Numbered from the stretch's first letter, positions 5,916 to 15,988 are shown. The stretch is 64,000 nt of DNA from Oribacterium sp. (GCA_004554245.1 SFND01000005.1:1-64000); one strand, 5' to 3'. Numbers and translations are program-made. The notes: generated by a model not told the origin, from the letters alone.

Positions 5916-7256
5916 TTAGTAGTTATTGTTCCGTGTGATCCACAGGAAGGTGCCGGTGAAGAGGATGCCTTTCACGATGGAGGTGCTGGTGAGGGCCCAC
6001 CAGATGCCGTCGAGGCCGAGCGGGCGGCTCAGGATGATCGCGAGTGGGATGCGGGCGCCGGTGAAGGTGATGCTCAGGATGCTGCACAGGCGTGTCTTTC
6101 CGAGGCCGGAGAGGGCACCGACGGTGGTGAGCTCGACGCACATGAAGGCTTCACCGAAGCCGATGATGATGAGGTAGCTGATCGCGGTGACGATGGCCTT
6201 CGGTTCGTGGAAGAAGACGCCGGCGAGCGGTCCCGGGAAGCAGATGAAGATCGCGGTGACGAGCAGACCCCAGAGTCCGACAGTGAGGAGGGAGATGAGG
6301 TAGCCCTTCCGGATCCGGTCATGCTTCGCAGCGCCATAATTCTGGGCGACGAAGGCATTGAGCGCGGCGGCGAAGCCGTCTGCTGTGTTCCAGGAGATGG
6401 ACTCGATCTGTCCGCCGACACGCTGGGTGGCAACGGCTTCTGCACCGTAGCCGGAGACCATGCGGGTGAGGACCATGGAGATCGCGCAGTAGGCCATGCT
6501 CTGGAGGGCGGTCGGGACGCCGATCTGGAAGATGCCCTCGAGGATGCTGAGCGGCATCCGGGCGAGGAGACGGGTGCCCTTCAGGATGTTATCCTTATGG
6601 CCGCGGAGGACGCCGAGGATCATGATCAGCATGACGATGGCCTGGGCGGTGACGGTCGCGATGGCGGCACCGGTGACGCCGAGACGCGGGAACGGGCCCG
6701 GGCCGAGGATCAGCACCGGATCGAGCACCATGTTGATGACGAGGCCGATAAGGTTCGCGATGAACGGGGTCTTCGAGTCACCCTGGGCGGTATAGAGGCC
6801 GGTGAGGGTCAGGCTCAGGAAGGAGAAGACCACGAAGCCGCAGGCGATGCGGGTGTAGGAGATCGCGGCGGCGTAGGACTCGGCGTCACTCAGCTGGAAG
6901 AAGTTCACGAGCGGGTGCACGAAGGCGACACAGACGAGCGCATAGAGGAGGCCCATCAACGTGGACAGCTGTACGGCGGTCTGCGCGTAACGATGTGCGC
7001 GGTCATGATCGCCGCGTCCTAAGCATTGAGCCACATGGACCTGACCGCCCATGCGCGCCATGGAGGCGAGGCCCTGGGAGAGCCAGGTGAACATGCCGCC
7101 GACACCGACGCCGGCGACCGCCTTCGAGCCGAGCATGCCGATCCAGGCCATATCCGTGATGTTGTACAGGGTGCTGATGAACGACGACGCCATGATCGGA
7201 AGCGCGAGCTTCACCAGCGTTTTCATGATCGGACCCTTCGTTAAATTACCATTCAT
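5916..7256 (-). CDS. MATE-family multidrug/Na+ antiporter
   Basis: A 446-aa integral membrane protein with about 12 hydrophobic helices. The N-terminal MATE signature is clear (LVKLALPIMASSFISTLYNI, then TDMAWIGMLGSKAVAGVGVG), and the second half repeats the layout from around residue 235 (IGVPTALQSMAYC). It is probably a Na+- or H+-coupled exporter of organic cations or drugs; the substrate cannot be told. A -10 box (TATACT on the minus strand, 7291-7296) lies about 35 bp ahead of the start. It is read away from the T-box/ilvA leader. Confidence 0.88.
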   Translation of the reverse strand: MNGNLTKGPIMKTLVKLALPIMASSFISTLYNITDMAWIGMLGSKAVAGVGVGGMFTWLSQGLASMARMGGQVHVAQCLGRGDHDRAHRYAQTAVQLSTLMGLLYALVCVAFVHPLVNFFQLSDAESYAAAISYTRIACGFVVFSFLSLTLTGLYTAQGDSKTPFIANLIGLVINMVLDPVLILGPGPFPRLGVTGAAIATVTAQAIVMLIMILGVLRGHKDNILKGTRLLARMPLSILEGIFQIGVPTALQSMAYCAISMVLTRMVSGYGAEAVATQRVGGQIESISWNTADGFAAALNAFVAQNYGAAKHDRIRKGYLISLLTVGLWGLLVTAIFICFPGPLAGVFFHEPKAIVTAISYLIIIGFGEAFMCVELTTVGALSGLGKTRLCSILSITFTGARIPLAIILSRPLGLDGIWWALTSTSIVKGILFTGTFLWITRNNNY

Positions 7257-7448
7257 AGTATTTATTCCTTATATATGTACTCTGAGCTAGTATACACGAA
7301 AATACGATAAGGTCGAGAGCTTATGTCTGCTATCGGGAAAAGATTATATCTTTTTATGACGAAGCTTACGGTGCAAAAACTGAAACCGCATACCCCTCCG
7401 TGAATACGTCCTATGAATTTATATGATACTCATCCACGAAGGTTAGCC

Positions 7449-7478
7449 TTTACTAATCGTGACGTTGTACTTTATCAT
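7449..7478 (+). promoter_or_regulatory. Probable promoter of the T-box/ilvA transcript
   Basis: TTTACT at 7449-7454, an 18-nt spacer and TATCAT at 7473-7478. The position, just ahead of stem I of the T-box, supports it more than the hexamer scores. Confidence 0.45.
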
Positions 7479-7484
7479 ATACAC

Positions 7485-7817
7485 AAATTTAGTTTAAAAA
7501 TGCGTTGTAGCAAGGCCAATCGGCCTTCGGTCTACCCGCTCAGAGAGCTGCCGGCTGGTGCGAGGCAGTGCGGTGTACCGGATGTTTATCCCCTTGCGAG
7601 CAGCCGTGCCGAAAAGGGCCCGATAGGGTGCCGTAGGATAGTAAAGTAGGTGCGGACGGCAGGCACCGTTATCAGGGCCAGCGGACTGTTGGGTCTGCAC
7701 GAAGGGGCTGTCTATCAGAGACAGCAAAAAGAGTGGTACCGCGGAAGGTAAATCGTAACAGCTTTCGTCTCTTACAGGGTCTATGGACTTTGTGGGGGCG
7801 GAGGCTTTTCTTTTAAC
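7485..7817 (+). promoter_or_regulatory. T-box riboswitch controlling ilvA
   Basis: The T-box proper, AAGAGTGGTACCGCGG, is at 7729-7744. Stem I has the AGAGA bulge at 7542-7546 and closes with GCAAGG/CCTTGC. Just inside that closing helix is an ATC triplet suited to be an isoleucine specifier. A stem III hairpin (GCTGTCT/AGACAGC) lies at about 7707-7725. In the antiterminator, AAGAG pairs with the CTCTT that follows CTTTCGT. The competing terminator pairs AGCTTTCGTCTC (7760-7771) with GGGGGCGGAGGCTT (7794-7807, with G-U pairs) before TTTTCTTTT. Uncharged tRNA-Ile should let transcription pass into ilvA. Identity as a T-box is firm; the specifier reading is inference. Confidence 0.9.
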
Positions 7818-8028
7818 TTTCTCCCGGAAGCGGAGGAAGCGCATCCCCCACAGATTTCGAAACAGAGCAGCGGTGGCGCTGGCGACGCCCAGCCGATCGA
7901 GCCCGAAGCGGCCGCGGCAGCGAAGCTGATCGGCGATCGAGCCCGATCAGCATCGACGGAGCTCCACCGATGCAACACAGAAAAGCGATGACGCTTTCAG
8001 TACTTTCAGAGAAAGGCAGGCACATACT
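7818..8028 (+). other. Long 5' leader between T-box terminator and ilvA
   Basis: About 210 bp with no convincing gene. It has GC-rich repeated words (GATCGAGCCCGA occurs twice) that can form hairpins. A GAAAGG at about 8012 is the likely ilvA ribosome-binding site. Confidence 0.4.
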
Positions 8029-9234
8029 ATGGTGACACTGGATAAAATCTATCATGCAAGCTTCGTTTTAAAGGATGTGGCGCGGAAGACGGACCTCATC
8101 GCGGCGCCTCGGCTCGTGCCGGACGTGCAGGTCCATCTGAAAACCGAGAACCTGCAGGTAACCGGCAGCTTCAAGGTACGCGGTGCCTACTATAAGATCA
8201 GTCAGCTGAGCGAGGAGGAGCGCAGTCACGGTATCGTGGCCTGCAGCGCCGGTAACCACGCGCAGGGCGTCGCGCTCGCAGCGACGAAGATGGGGATCAA
8301 GAGCGTCGTCTGCATGCCGGATGGTGCGCCGATCATGAAGGTCGAGAGCACGAAGCGTCTCGGTGCAGAGGTCTGCCTCGTGAAGGGTACCTACGATGAT
8401 GCCCATGACAAGGCCGTCGAGCTCCAGGAGGAGACGGGCATGACCTTCATCCATCCGTACGACGACGATGCGGTCATCGCGGGCCAGGGCACAATCGGTC
8501 TCGAGATCCTCGACCAGCTCGAGGATGTGGACGCGGTGATCGTGCCGATCGGTGGCGGCGGACTGATCTCCGGTGTCGCCTTCGCGATCAAGAGCCTCCG
8601 TCCGGAGTGCAAGGTCTATGGTGTGCAGGCGGCCGGTGCGCCGAGCATGTTCAATGCTTACCGCGATCATCAGTGGGAGTCCCTCGACAGCGTCTCGACC
8701 TTTGCGGATGGTATTGCCGTGAAGAATCCAGGCGAGACCACCTTCCAGATGGTCGAGAAGTACGTGGACGACGTCGTGACCGTCAGCGAGGATGAGACCG
8801 CCGCTGCGATCCTTGCACTGATCGAGAATCAGAAGCTGATCGCCGAGGGTGCCGGTGCCGTGTCGGTCGCTGCCGCGATGTTCGGAAAGCTCCCGATCCA
8901 GGGCAAGAAGGTCGTGTGCCTCATCAGTGGCGGCAACATCGACGTGAACATCCTGTCCCGCGTGATCACCCGCGGTCTCGTCATGAGCGGCCGCAACGCA
9001 AACCTGATGATCGCGCTCGAGGATAAGCCGGGCCAGCTCCAGCAGGTCAGCGAGATCGTCTCGAAGTGCGGTGCCAATGTCGTCTCCGTGCATCATGACC
9101 GCGGCGACACGAACATGGCGATCTCCAGCTGTTTCCTGAAGCTCGGCCTCGAGACCCGTGACCGGCAGCAGATCGAGGAGATCCGTGCGGCCCTCACGCA
9201 GGCCGGCTTCCGCCTTGTCACGGAGCGCGCCTGA
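8029..9234 (+). CDS. ilvA: Threonine ammonia-lyase (threonine dehydratase)
   Basis: A 401-aa PLP enzyme converting L-threonine to 2-oxobutanoate and ammonia, the first committed step to isoleucine. The PLP lysine is Lys49 in TGSFKVRGA, the phosphate-binding glycine loop is GGGG at 175-178, and SGGN near 305 is the second cofactor motif. From about residue 326 an ACT domain follows (ANLMIALEDKPGQLQQVSEI), the short single-ACT form. The T-box leader with a probable Ile specifier, plus ilvB, ilvN and ilvC downstream, argue for a biosynthetic role despite the catabolic-type length. Confidence 0.95.
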   Translation: MVTLDKIYHASFVLKDVARKTDLIAAPRLVPDVQVHLKTENLQVTGSFKVRGAYYKISQLSEEERSHGIVACSAGNHAQGVALAATKMGIKSVVCMPDGAPIMKVESTKRLGAEVCLVKGTYDDAHDKAVELQEETGMTFIHPYDDDAVIAGQGTIGLEILDQLEDVDAVIVPIGGGGLISGVAFAIKSLRPECKVYGVQAAGAPSMFNAYRDHQWESLDSVSTFADGIAVKNPGETTFQMVEKYVDDVVTVSEDETAAAILALIENQKLIAEGAGAVSVAAAMFGKLPIQGKKVVCLISGGNIDVNILSRVITRGLVMSGRNANLMIALEDKPGQLQQVSEIVSKCGANVVSVHHDRGDTNMAISSCFLKLGLETRDRQQIEEIRAALTQAGFRLVTERA

Positions 9235-9355
9235 TCGGGGCCAATGCTTCCGACGAGACATCGTCACGATACATAAGAAGCTCAGCGAAGGGCAGCAGCA
9301 GAGGGATCCTCCCGGCACAGCCCTTCATGGAAATAAGAGAAGGGAGTGGAGAAGG

Positions 9356-10549
9356 ATGAATCTGCATTATATGAATCAGCGTTTAAGCAGTCTCGTGGTG
9401 TTCCGTGAGCTGCTGCAGGATCCGGTGATCGCGGCGTTTCAGCGGATGCTGGCGAGCGCGGAGCTGGACGACGGCGATGCCTTCGCCACGGCCTGTGCGG
9501 CGTTCGAGCACCGGCTGTTTGAGAAGACAGAGAACTGGACGGAGTACCTCAGCACTGCGGTGCTGGAGAGTGAGAACATCTGCGTGCGGCGACAGGCCCA
9601 CGGCGAGCTCAGTGCCGTCCTCAGTGACAGTCTGCAGCGGGAGCTGGCACTTCTAAACGAGCTGTCTGCGCTGACCCTGGAAGAGCTGACGGCGGAGATG
9701 AGTGCCGCGCCGGACTACTTCGTCGCGTGGGTCACCGAGGCGGGCGCACTGCCGGCGGAGTATGCGAAGCGCATGCAGGAGGTCAGCACGAGGGGCTACG
9801 GCATGTTCGCACGGAACCACGTCTTCGTGGTGGAGGATGGACGTCTGGTGCCGGTGAATCATCCGGATCCGCAGCGGCTTTCCGAGCTGCCGGGCTACGA
9901 GAAGGAGCGTGAGAAGGTCATCGCGAACACCGAGGCGCTGCTGGATGGACGTCCGGCGAACAACGTGCTGCTGTACGGCGATGCGGGCACCGGCAAGTCG
10001 AGTGCCATCAAGGCGATCGCGAACGAGTATGCGGCGCGGGGCCTGCGCCTCGTCGAGGTGAAGAAGAACCAGCTCTACCAGATCCCGGATCTCATGGATC
10101 AGCTCGCGGCGAACCCGCTGAAGTTCATCCTGTTTATCGATGACCTCAGCTTCACGACGAACGACGACAACTTCGCCGCGCTGAAGGCCATCCTCGAGGG
10201 AAGCGTCGGGGGCCGCGCCGGCAACATCGCGGTTTACGCGACGAGCAACCGGCGGCATCTCATCAAGGAGACGCTCGAGGACCGGCAGGGCAGCGACATT
10301 CACGAAAGCGATACGCGTCAGGAGCTGATGAGCCTCGCGGCACGCTTCGGCCTCACGGTGACCTTCGGGCAGCCGGACAAGAGCCGCTTCGTGCAGATCG
10401 TCACGGACCTCGCCGCACAGTACGGCGTGGAGGACGATCCGGAGAAGCTGATCGTACGGGCGGAGGCCTTCGCGATCCGCGCCGGCGGACGAAGCCCGCG
10501 TGTCGCGAAGCAGTTTATCGAGCTGTGTAAGGCAGGTGTTTTAAATTAG
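9356..10549 (+). CDS. DUF815 ATP-binding protein (AAA+)
   Basis: A 397-aa P-loop ATPase of the DUF815 family. Walker A is GDAGTGKSS near residue 208, Walker B is FILFIDDLSF near 251-260, and ATSNRRHLIKE follows as sensor 1. The N-terminal 170 residues are helical and variable. The start at 9356 follows a GGGAG/GGAG stretch; the frame is open further upstream but would overlap ilvA. The function of DUF815 proteins is not settled. Here it sits between ilvA and ilvB, only 12 bp before ilvB, so it is probably cotranscribed with branched-chain synthesis by chance of operon packing. Confidence 0.85.
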   Translation: MNLHYMNQRLSSLVVFRELLQDPVIAAFQRMLASAELDDGDAFATACAAFEHRLFEKTENWTEYLSTAVLESENICVRRQAHGELSAVLSDSLQRELALLNELSALTLEELTAEMSAAPDYFVAWVTEAGALPAEYAKRMQEVSTRGYGMFARNHVFVVEDGRLVPVNHPDPQRLSELPGYEKEREKVIANTEALLDGRPANNVLLYGDAGTGKSSAIKAIANEYAARGLRLVEVKKNQLYQIPDLMDQLAANPLKFILFIDDLSFTTNDDNFAALKAILEGSVGGRAGNIAVYATSNRRHLIKETLEDRQGSDIHESDTRQELMSLAARFGLTVTFGQPDKSRFVQIVTDLAAQYGVEDDPEKLIVRAEAFAIRAGGRSPRVAKQFIELCKAGVLN

Positions 10550-10561
10550 GGAGGAAAAGTC

Positions 10562-12250
10562 ATGATTTTAAATGGCTCTCAGATATTTGTAGAAGTGCTG
10601 GTGGAGCAGGGCGTCGATACACTGTTCGGTTATCCGGGTGGTGCGGTGCTGAACCTCTACGATGAGCTGTACCGTAACCAGGATCGCATCCACCACATCA
10701 TGACGGCGCACGAGCAGGGCGCGAGCCACGCGGCGGACGGCTATGCACGGGCGACCGGAAAGACGGGCGTCGTGCTGGCAACCAGCGGTCCGGGTGCGAC
10801 GAACCTCGTCACCGGTATCGCGACGGCCTACATGGATAACGTGCCGATGGTCGCCTTTACGGGCAATGTCGGCACCGCGGTCTTAGGGCGCGATGCCTTC
10901 CAGGAGGCGTATATCGAGGGAATCACGATGCCGATCACGAAGCACAACTACACTGTGCGTCGGGTCGAGGATCTCGCGGATACGATGCGGGAGGCGTTCC
11001 GCATCGCGCAGAGCGGTCGTAAGGGACCGGTGCTCGTGGATATCCCGAAGGACATCACGGCGGCGAGCTGTGAGTTTACGCCGAAGAAGCCGGCGGAGAT
11101 TACGGTGAATACCGAGGTCGATGCAGAGGATCTCGCCCGGGCTGCGGAGCTCATCAACCAGGCGACGCGTCCGGTGGTCTACTTCGGTGGCGGTGTCGCG
11201 GTCAGCGAGGCGAGCTGTCAGGCACTGCGCGATCTCATCGCGAAGGCGGACATGCCGGCGACCTATACGCTGATGGCCGCGGGTGTCCTCAACTACGGGG
11301 ACAGGCGGAACCTCGGCCTGATCGGTATGCATGGCACCTACACCGCGAACAAGGCGGTCGACCAGGCAGACCTCGTGCTGGCGATCGGTGCCCGTTTCTC
11401 GGATCGTGTCGCACTGAACCCGGAGAAGTTCGCGGCTGGTGCGAAGATCGTGCAGATCGATATCGATGCCAGTGAGGTGGATAAGAACGTCCTCGTCGAC
11501 GCTTCGGTGGTCGGCGATGCGGCGGTCGTGCTGCAGGCGCTGCTTCCGCTGGTCGCTGCTGCCGAGCATCCAGACTGGTTCGCCCAGATCGCGGAATGGC
11601 AGGCGGCCGACTACCAGCCGAAGGACAGCGAGACCGTCCTGAAGCCGCACCAGATCATCCGCGAGACCTGCGAGATGACCGGTCCGGATACGACCTACGT
11701 CACCGATGTCGGTCAGCATCAGATGTGGGCGGCACAGTACGTGCTTCACACGAAGCCACGCGGCTTCCTGACGAGTGGCGGTCTCGGCACCATGGGCTAC
11801 GGCTACGGTGCGGCGATCGGTGCGCAGGTGGCACTCGGAAACGGGCATCGCGTGATCCACTTCACGGGGGACGGTTCCTTCCATATGAATCTGAACGAGG
11901 CGTGTACGGCGGTGAGCTACGAGCTTCCGATCATCACGATCATCTTTAACAACCAGGTGCTCGGGATGGTGCGCCAGTGGCAGACAGCCTTCTACGGCAA
12001 GCGCTACTCGAGCACGGATCCGGAGCGGAAGACCGATTATGTAAAGCTCGCTGAGGGCTTCGGCGCGAAGGGCTACCGCTGCGAAACCATGGCGGAGTTC
12101 CGTGCAGTCCTGGCAGAAGCATTGACCAACGAAGGCCCGAGCTGGATCGAGTGCCGTATCGATAAGGATGAGAAGGTGCTGCCGATGATTCCGCCGGGAG
12201 GCACGGTGCAGGATATCACCATGACGGACGACGAAAGGGGGCAGGTATGA
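10562..12250 (+). CDS. ilvB: Acetolactate synthase large (catalytic) subunit
   Basis: A 562-aa ThDP/FAD enzyme that condenses two pyruvates to acetolactate, or pyruvate with 2-oxobutanoate to acetohydroxybutyrate. Typical segments are the N-terminal FGYPGGAVLNLYDELY with its catalytic Glu in TAHEQGASHAADGYAR, the FAD region around GMHGTYTANKAV, and the ThDP/Mg motif GDGSFHMNLNEACTAV ending in NN. GGAGG lies 8 bp ahead of the ATG. It overlaps ilvN by 4 bp, as expected for subunits made in fixed ratio. Confidence 0.97.
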   Translation: MILNGSQIFVEVLVEQGVDTLFGYPGGAVLNLYDELYRNQDRIHHIMTAHEQGASHAADGYARATGKTGVVLATSGPGATNLVTGIATAYMDNVPMVAFTGNVGTAVLGRDAFQEAYIEGITMPITKHNYTVRRVEDLADTMREAFRIAQSGRKGPVLVDIPKDITAASCEFTPKKPAEITVNTEVDAEDLARAAELINQATRPVVYFGGGVAVSEASCQALRDLIAKADMPATYTLMAAGVLNYGDRRNLGLIGMHGTYTANKAVDQADLVLAIGARFSDRVALNPEKFAAGAKIVQIDIDASEVDKNVLVDASVVGDAAVVLQALLPLVAAAEHPDWFAQIAEWQAADYQPKDSETVLKPHQIIRETCEMTGPDTTYVTDVGQHQMWAAQYVLHTKPRGFLTSGGLGTMGYGYGAAIGAQVALGNGHRVIHFTGDGSFHMNLNEACTAVSYELPIITIIFNNQVLGMVRQWQTAFYGKRYSSTDPERKTDYVKLAEGFGAKGYRCETMAEFRAVLAEALTNEGPSWIECRIDKDEKVLPMIPPGGTVQDITMTDDERGQV

Positions 12251-12771
12251 TGGAGCATCAGTATAAGTATCCCCGCAGGGTCATCAGCATCCTGGCGGTG
12301 AACCGCTACGGTGTGCTGGCGAGAATCTCGAATATGTTTAACCGCCGGAGCTTCAACATCGACAGCATCACGACCTCGGAGACCATGGATCCGGGCATCG
12401 CGCGGATCACGATCACGGTCCACGTCGACGAGCAGAAGCTGAAGCAGCTGCTCCTCCAGACGCGGCGGCTCGAGGATGTGCGCGAGGTGTATGAGCTTGC
12501 GACGGCGAGTGTGCAGCGGGAGCTCCTGCTTATCAAGGTCCGTGCGGATAAGGATAATCTGCCGAGCCTCCGCGACATCGCTGGGGTCTACAAGGCGAAG
12601 ATCATCGATCTCTCCCCGGACAGCCTCGTCATGGAGCTCACCGGTAAGCCGGAGAAGGTCGAGGGCTTCCTCAATATGATGCGGAACTACGAGGTGCTCG
12701 AGATGTGCCGGACCGGCATCACCGCACTCGAGCGCGGCACGGATCACATCTTCGGGGACGAGGAGAATTAA
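12247..12771 (+). CDS. ilvN: Acetolactate synthase small (regulatory) subunit
   Basis: A 174-aa regulatory subunit. The N-terminal ACT domain (VISILAVNRYGVLARISNMF, then NRRSFNIDSITTSET) binds valine, and the C-terminal domain activates the IlvB catalytic subunit. It is coupled to ilvB by an ATGA overlap. Length and sequence are ordinary. No terminator follows directly; about 140 bp of GC-rich spacer and the triple-hairpin repeat come before ilvC, where the transcript may be processed or partly ended. Confidence 0.95.
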   Translation: MMEHQYKYPRRVISILAVNRYGVLARISNMFNRRSFNIDSITTSETMDPGIARITITVHVDEQKLKQLLLQTRRLEDVREVYELATASVQRELLLIKVRADKDNLPSLRDIAGVYKAKIIDLSPDSLVMELTGKPEKVEGFLNMMRNYEVLEMCRTGITALERGTDHIFGDEEN

Positions 12772-12912
12772 GAAGTGCATCGATGAGCCGGATCGAGGCG
12801 CAGAAGCGCTGGAGCCGGGGATGAAAGGCCGGACGATGATCGAAGCGGTCGGAGGCATTGGCCGAAAATACGTCAGTAAAAGCAGTCTTCGCGGCTTTTC
12901 AGCGAAAGTGTA
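12772..12912. other. Gene-free spacer between ilvN and the hairpin repeat
   Basis: No open frame with a start signal. It contains one copy (12855-12863) of the GCATTGGCC word discussed in the findings, within GTCGGAGGCATTGGCCG, which recurs almost unchanged ahead of malQ at about 22243. Confidence 0.4.
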
Positions 12913-13016
12913 GGAGTTTGCATCAAGCAAACTCCGGAACGACCTCCAGCAGAGCTGTGCTCTGCTCCCCGAAGGGGCTAAAGTCGGGCTTCATCAGCCC
13001 GAGTTTAGGGCGCGGA
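12913..13016 (+). repeat. Triple-hairpin repeat, copy 2
   Basis: This copy has the same three-hairpin order as the one at 4633-4730: GGAGTTTGC/GCAAACTCC (12913-12935), AGCAGAGC/GCTCTGCT and CTAAAGTCGGGC/GCCCGAGTTTAG (12978-13008, one mismatch). Base changes relative to copy 1 are mostly compensatory: C-G to T-A in hairpin 1 and A-T to G-C in hairpin 3. It lies 72 bp upstream of ilvC. Confidence 0.7.
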
Positions 13017-13033
13017 GTCGATGGCTTTTATGA

Positions 13034-14107
<1,074 letters not shown>

Positions 14108-14113
14108 ACACTG

Positions 14114-14137
14114 ACGGTCCCTCCGGGGGCCGTTTTT
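14114..14137 (+). terminator. Terminator of ilvC
   Basis: ACGGTCCC, loop TCC, then GGGGGCCGT followed by TTTTTG, starting 7 bp after the stop codon. Confidence 0.8.
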
Positions 14138-14185
14138 GTATCATAGTATAGGCGATGATGATTTTTATCACGCCAAATGTTTTTC

Positions 14186-14217
14186 AGAGACACCTGTGCC
14201 GGGCGTCTCTTTTTGTT
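14186..14217 (+). terminator. Second hairpin with T-tract after ilvC
   Basis: AGAGAC-A-CC pairs with GGGCGTCTCT and is followed by TTTTTG. It overlaps the start of the inverted-repeat element at 14210, so it may belong to that element rather than to ilvC. Confidence 0.5.
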
Positions 14218-14288
14218 TGCCTGCCCACCCCGAGCTACACGCTTTATTCATTTACATTTTGAACCCGCCCCATGCAGGCAAACAAAAA
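14210..14288 (-). repeat. About 70-bp inverted-repeat element, copy 1
   Basis: TTTTTGTTTGCCTGC (14210-14224) and its perfect 15-bp complement (14274-14288) flank a spacer. Read on the minus strand, the ends and the inside (GCCTGCATGGGGCGGG) match the element at 14956-15038. No gene is visible inside. Confidence 0.55.
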
Positions 14289-14453
14289 TTTGACGCCGTC
14301 GCACGTGGAAAGACGTTGCCTTTTTATGGATTGATTGCCTCTCGTATCTGACGCTGCCGCGCGAGAATGTTGATCGATGATTCGCTAACTATTGCGCGCG
14401 GCCCGGAAATTTATATGACTGAACCGGTTGAAATCAGGGGGAATGGATGGGAC

Positions 14454-14855
14454 TATCCAATAATGGCCAGATTTCGTAATCGTGGATATTTTCAACATAT
14501 GTTGTCTCTTTTGCGTGTGAGGTAAAAATATCCACGATTTCAAAATAAGGCAGTTATTGGATGATTTTTCGGAAAATCAGACATACGCATATATGCGTAC
14601 TATCGGATATTCTTTGTTTTTAAATATAGTGGATATGCATTTTCATGACTTAGAGAAGAATTTCTTTAAACGTATATCCAATAATCGGTCTTTTTTTAAA
14701 AGCTGGATACTGGGGGCATGGGGCGCTCTTATAAAAATAGGTGTTTAATATCCAATATTTATGAAATCACCTTAGATTGGATAGTTTTCGCTCCCCTCCG
14801 ACTTTTTAGGATCAAAAACATATCCAATATTTTCAAAATCAAATCAAATTAGATA
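14454..14855. repeat. AT-rich array of TATCCAATA-type words, copy A
   Basis: About 400 bp, far richer in A+T than the surroundings. It is studded with TATCCAATA/TATTGGATA words in both orientations (around 14454, 14553, 14675, 14749, 14776, 14821) and with longer blocks such as ATATCCACGATTTCAAAAT. A second array with the same words is at 54275-54676, including a shared block running from ATCCACGATTTC to GTTATTGGAT. No credible gene lies within. Function unknown. Confidence 0.6.
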
Positions 14856-14955
14856 TGATGGGGTATCTGTGCCGAAGGCGTACAGGATGGCAGGAATGCG
14901 GATCCGGCTGATGTCTTCCGGCGCAGTCTGAGCCGAAGGCGAATAGGACGGCGAC

Positions 14956-15038
14956 GTCTCAGGGTTTGCCTGCATGGGGTGGGGCCAATATGCAAAAGGA
15001 TAGAGGCTGTTCATGGGGCGGGCAGGCAACCCCAGAGA
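14956..15038 (+). repeat. About 70-bp inverted-repeat element, copy 2
   Basis: GTCTCAGGGTTTGCCTGC at the left end pairs (16 of 18) with the right end. The inside is recognisably the same as the minus strand of 14210-14288. Just upstream, two direct repeats of a GCCGAAGGCG-containing word (about 14873 and 14932) suggest further small duplications. Confidence 0.5.
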
Positions 15039-15130
15039 CGGCCGGGGGCAGGATAACTCTTGGAAATCAGACGGGCGTCGAAGTCGATTGCTGAACGTTT
15101 ATGTCGAAGACCGTTGAATGATTACTTGAT

Positions 15131-15988
15131 TTATCTCTTTCGGTACGTCCGCGGGGTCATCTGGAAGCGGGCCTTGAAGGCGCGGTTGAAGTAGGAGAGG
15201 TTTGCGAAGCCGGACGCGGTCGCGATGGCGAGGATGCTGTCGTCGGTGGTGCGGAGGGCATCGGCGGCGAGGTTCAGGCGGTAGTCGTTCAGGAAGGCGA
15301 TGAAGCTCTGGCCGGTCATCTGGCGGAACCAGCGCATGAAGTGGCTGCTGCTGAAGGAGCAGACCGCGGCGGCGTCTTCGACACGCAGGGATTCAGTGTA
15401 GTGAGCCGAGAGCCACTGCAGGATCGTCTTTAAGCGCAGGGTATCGGCGGTCTCCGCCGGGAGCCTGGTTTGCTCCTCCCGGATCAGGATGGCGAGGAAG
15501 TGGAGGAGATCCGCCTTGATGATGAGCTCGTAGCCGCTGAAGCGGGTGCGGTTCACCTCCTCGATTTCGCGCAGGCAGGCTGCAGCGCTCCGGTAAGAGG
15601 GATCCCCCTTCGCGAGATGTGCTGGAAGCGGCAGGCGACCGCTCTCGAGCGGCAGCAGGTACTTCTCCGCACAGAGATCATCCGTACCGCCGAGAAGCTC
15701 GAGATCGAAGATGATATTTTCGTACTCCATCGTCTGGTCGCCAGCCTGGCGAAGCGCGTGCAGCGTCCCCGGCACGAACACGAAGATGTCCCCCATCTGC
15801 GCCGGAAGACTCGCCGTACCGACCTGGATGATCCCCTCGCCCCGCTTCACAAACACCAGCTCCATATTCTCGTGCCAGTGCAGCGCTACCTGCGGAAAAT
15901 CCCCCGGGATCGTACAAGGATATATATTGAAGGGAAAACGCAGCGCACCATGCTGCTTCGTCTCCTGAAGGGATGCCTGATTCTTCAT
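15131..15988 (-). CDS. AraC-family transcriptional regulator
   Basis: A 285-aa regulator. The N-terminal cupin-like sensor shows HWHENMELVFVKRGEGIIQVG and GDIFVFVPGTLHAL. The C-terminal double helix-turn-helix (from about residue 185) has SLRVEDAAAVCSFSSSHFMR with WFRQMTGQSFIAFLNDYRLN, and ends in NRAFKARFQMTPRTYRKR, the family consensus. It probably senses a sugar or related ligand. It is divergent from glgP with the 217-bp hairpin element between them, so glgP is a candidate target, by position only. Confidence 0.9.
   Translation of the reverse strand: MKNQASLQETKQHGALRFPFNIYPCTIPGDFPQVALHWHENMELVFVKRGEGIIQVGTASLPAQMGDIFVFVPGTLHALRQAGDQTMEYENIIFDLELLGGTDDLCAEKYLLPLESGRLPLPAHLAKGDPSYRSAAACLREIEEVNRTRFSGYELIIKADLLHFLAILIREEQTRLPAETADTLRLKTILQWLSAHYTESLRVEDAAAVCSFSSSHFMRWFRQMTGQSFIAFLNDYRLNLAADALRTTDDSILAIATASGFANLSYFNRAFKARFQMTPRTYRKR

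Noticed and set aside
14130-15100. Genes in the roughly 1-kb region after ilvC
   Set aside because: Short frames exist but lack ribosome-binding sites, and they coincide with inverted repeats and the AT-rich array.
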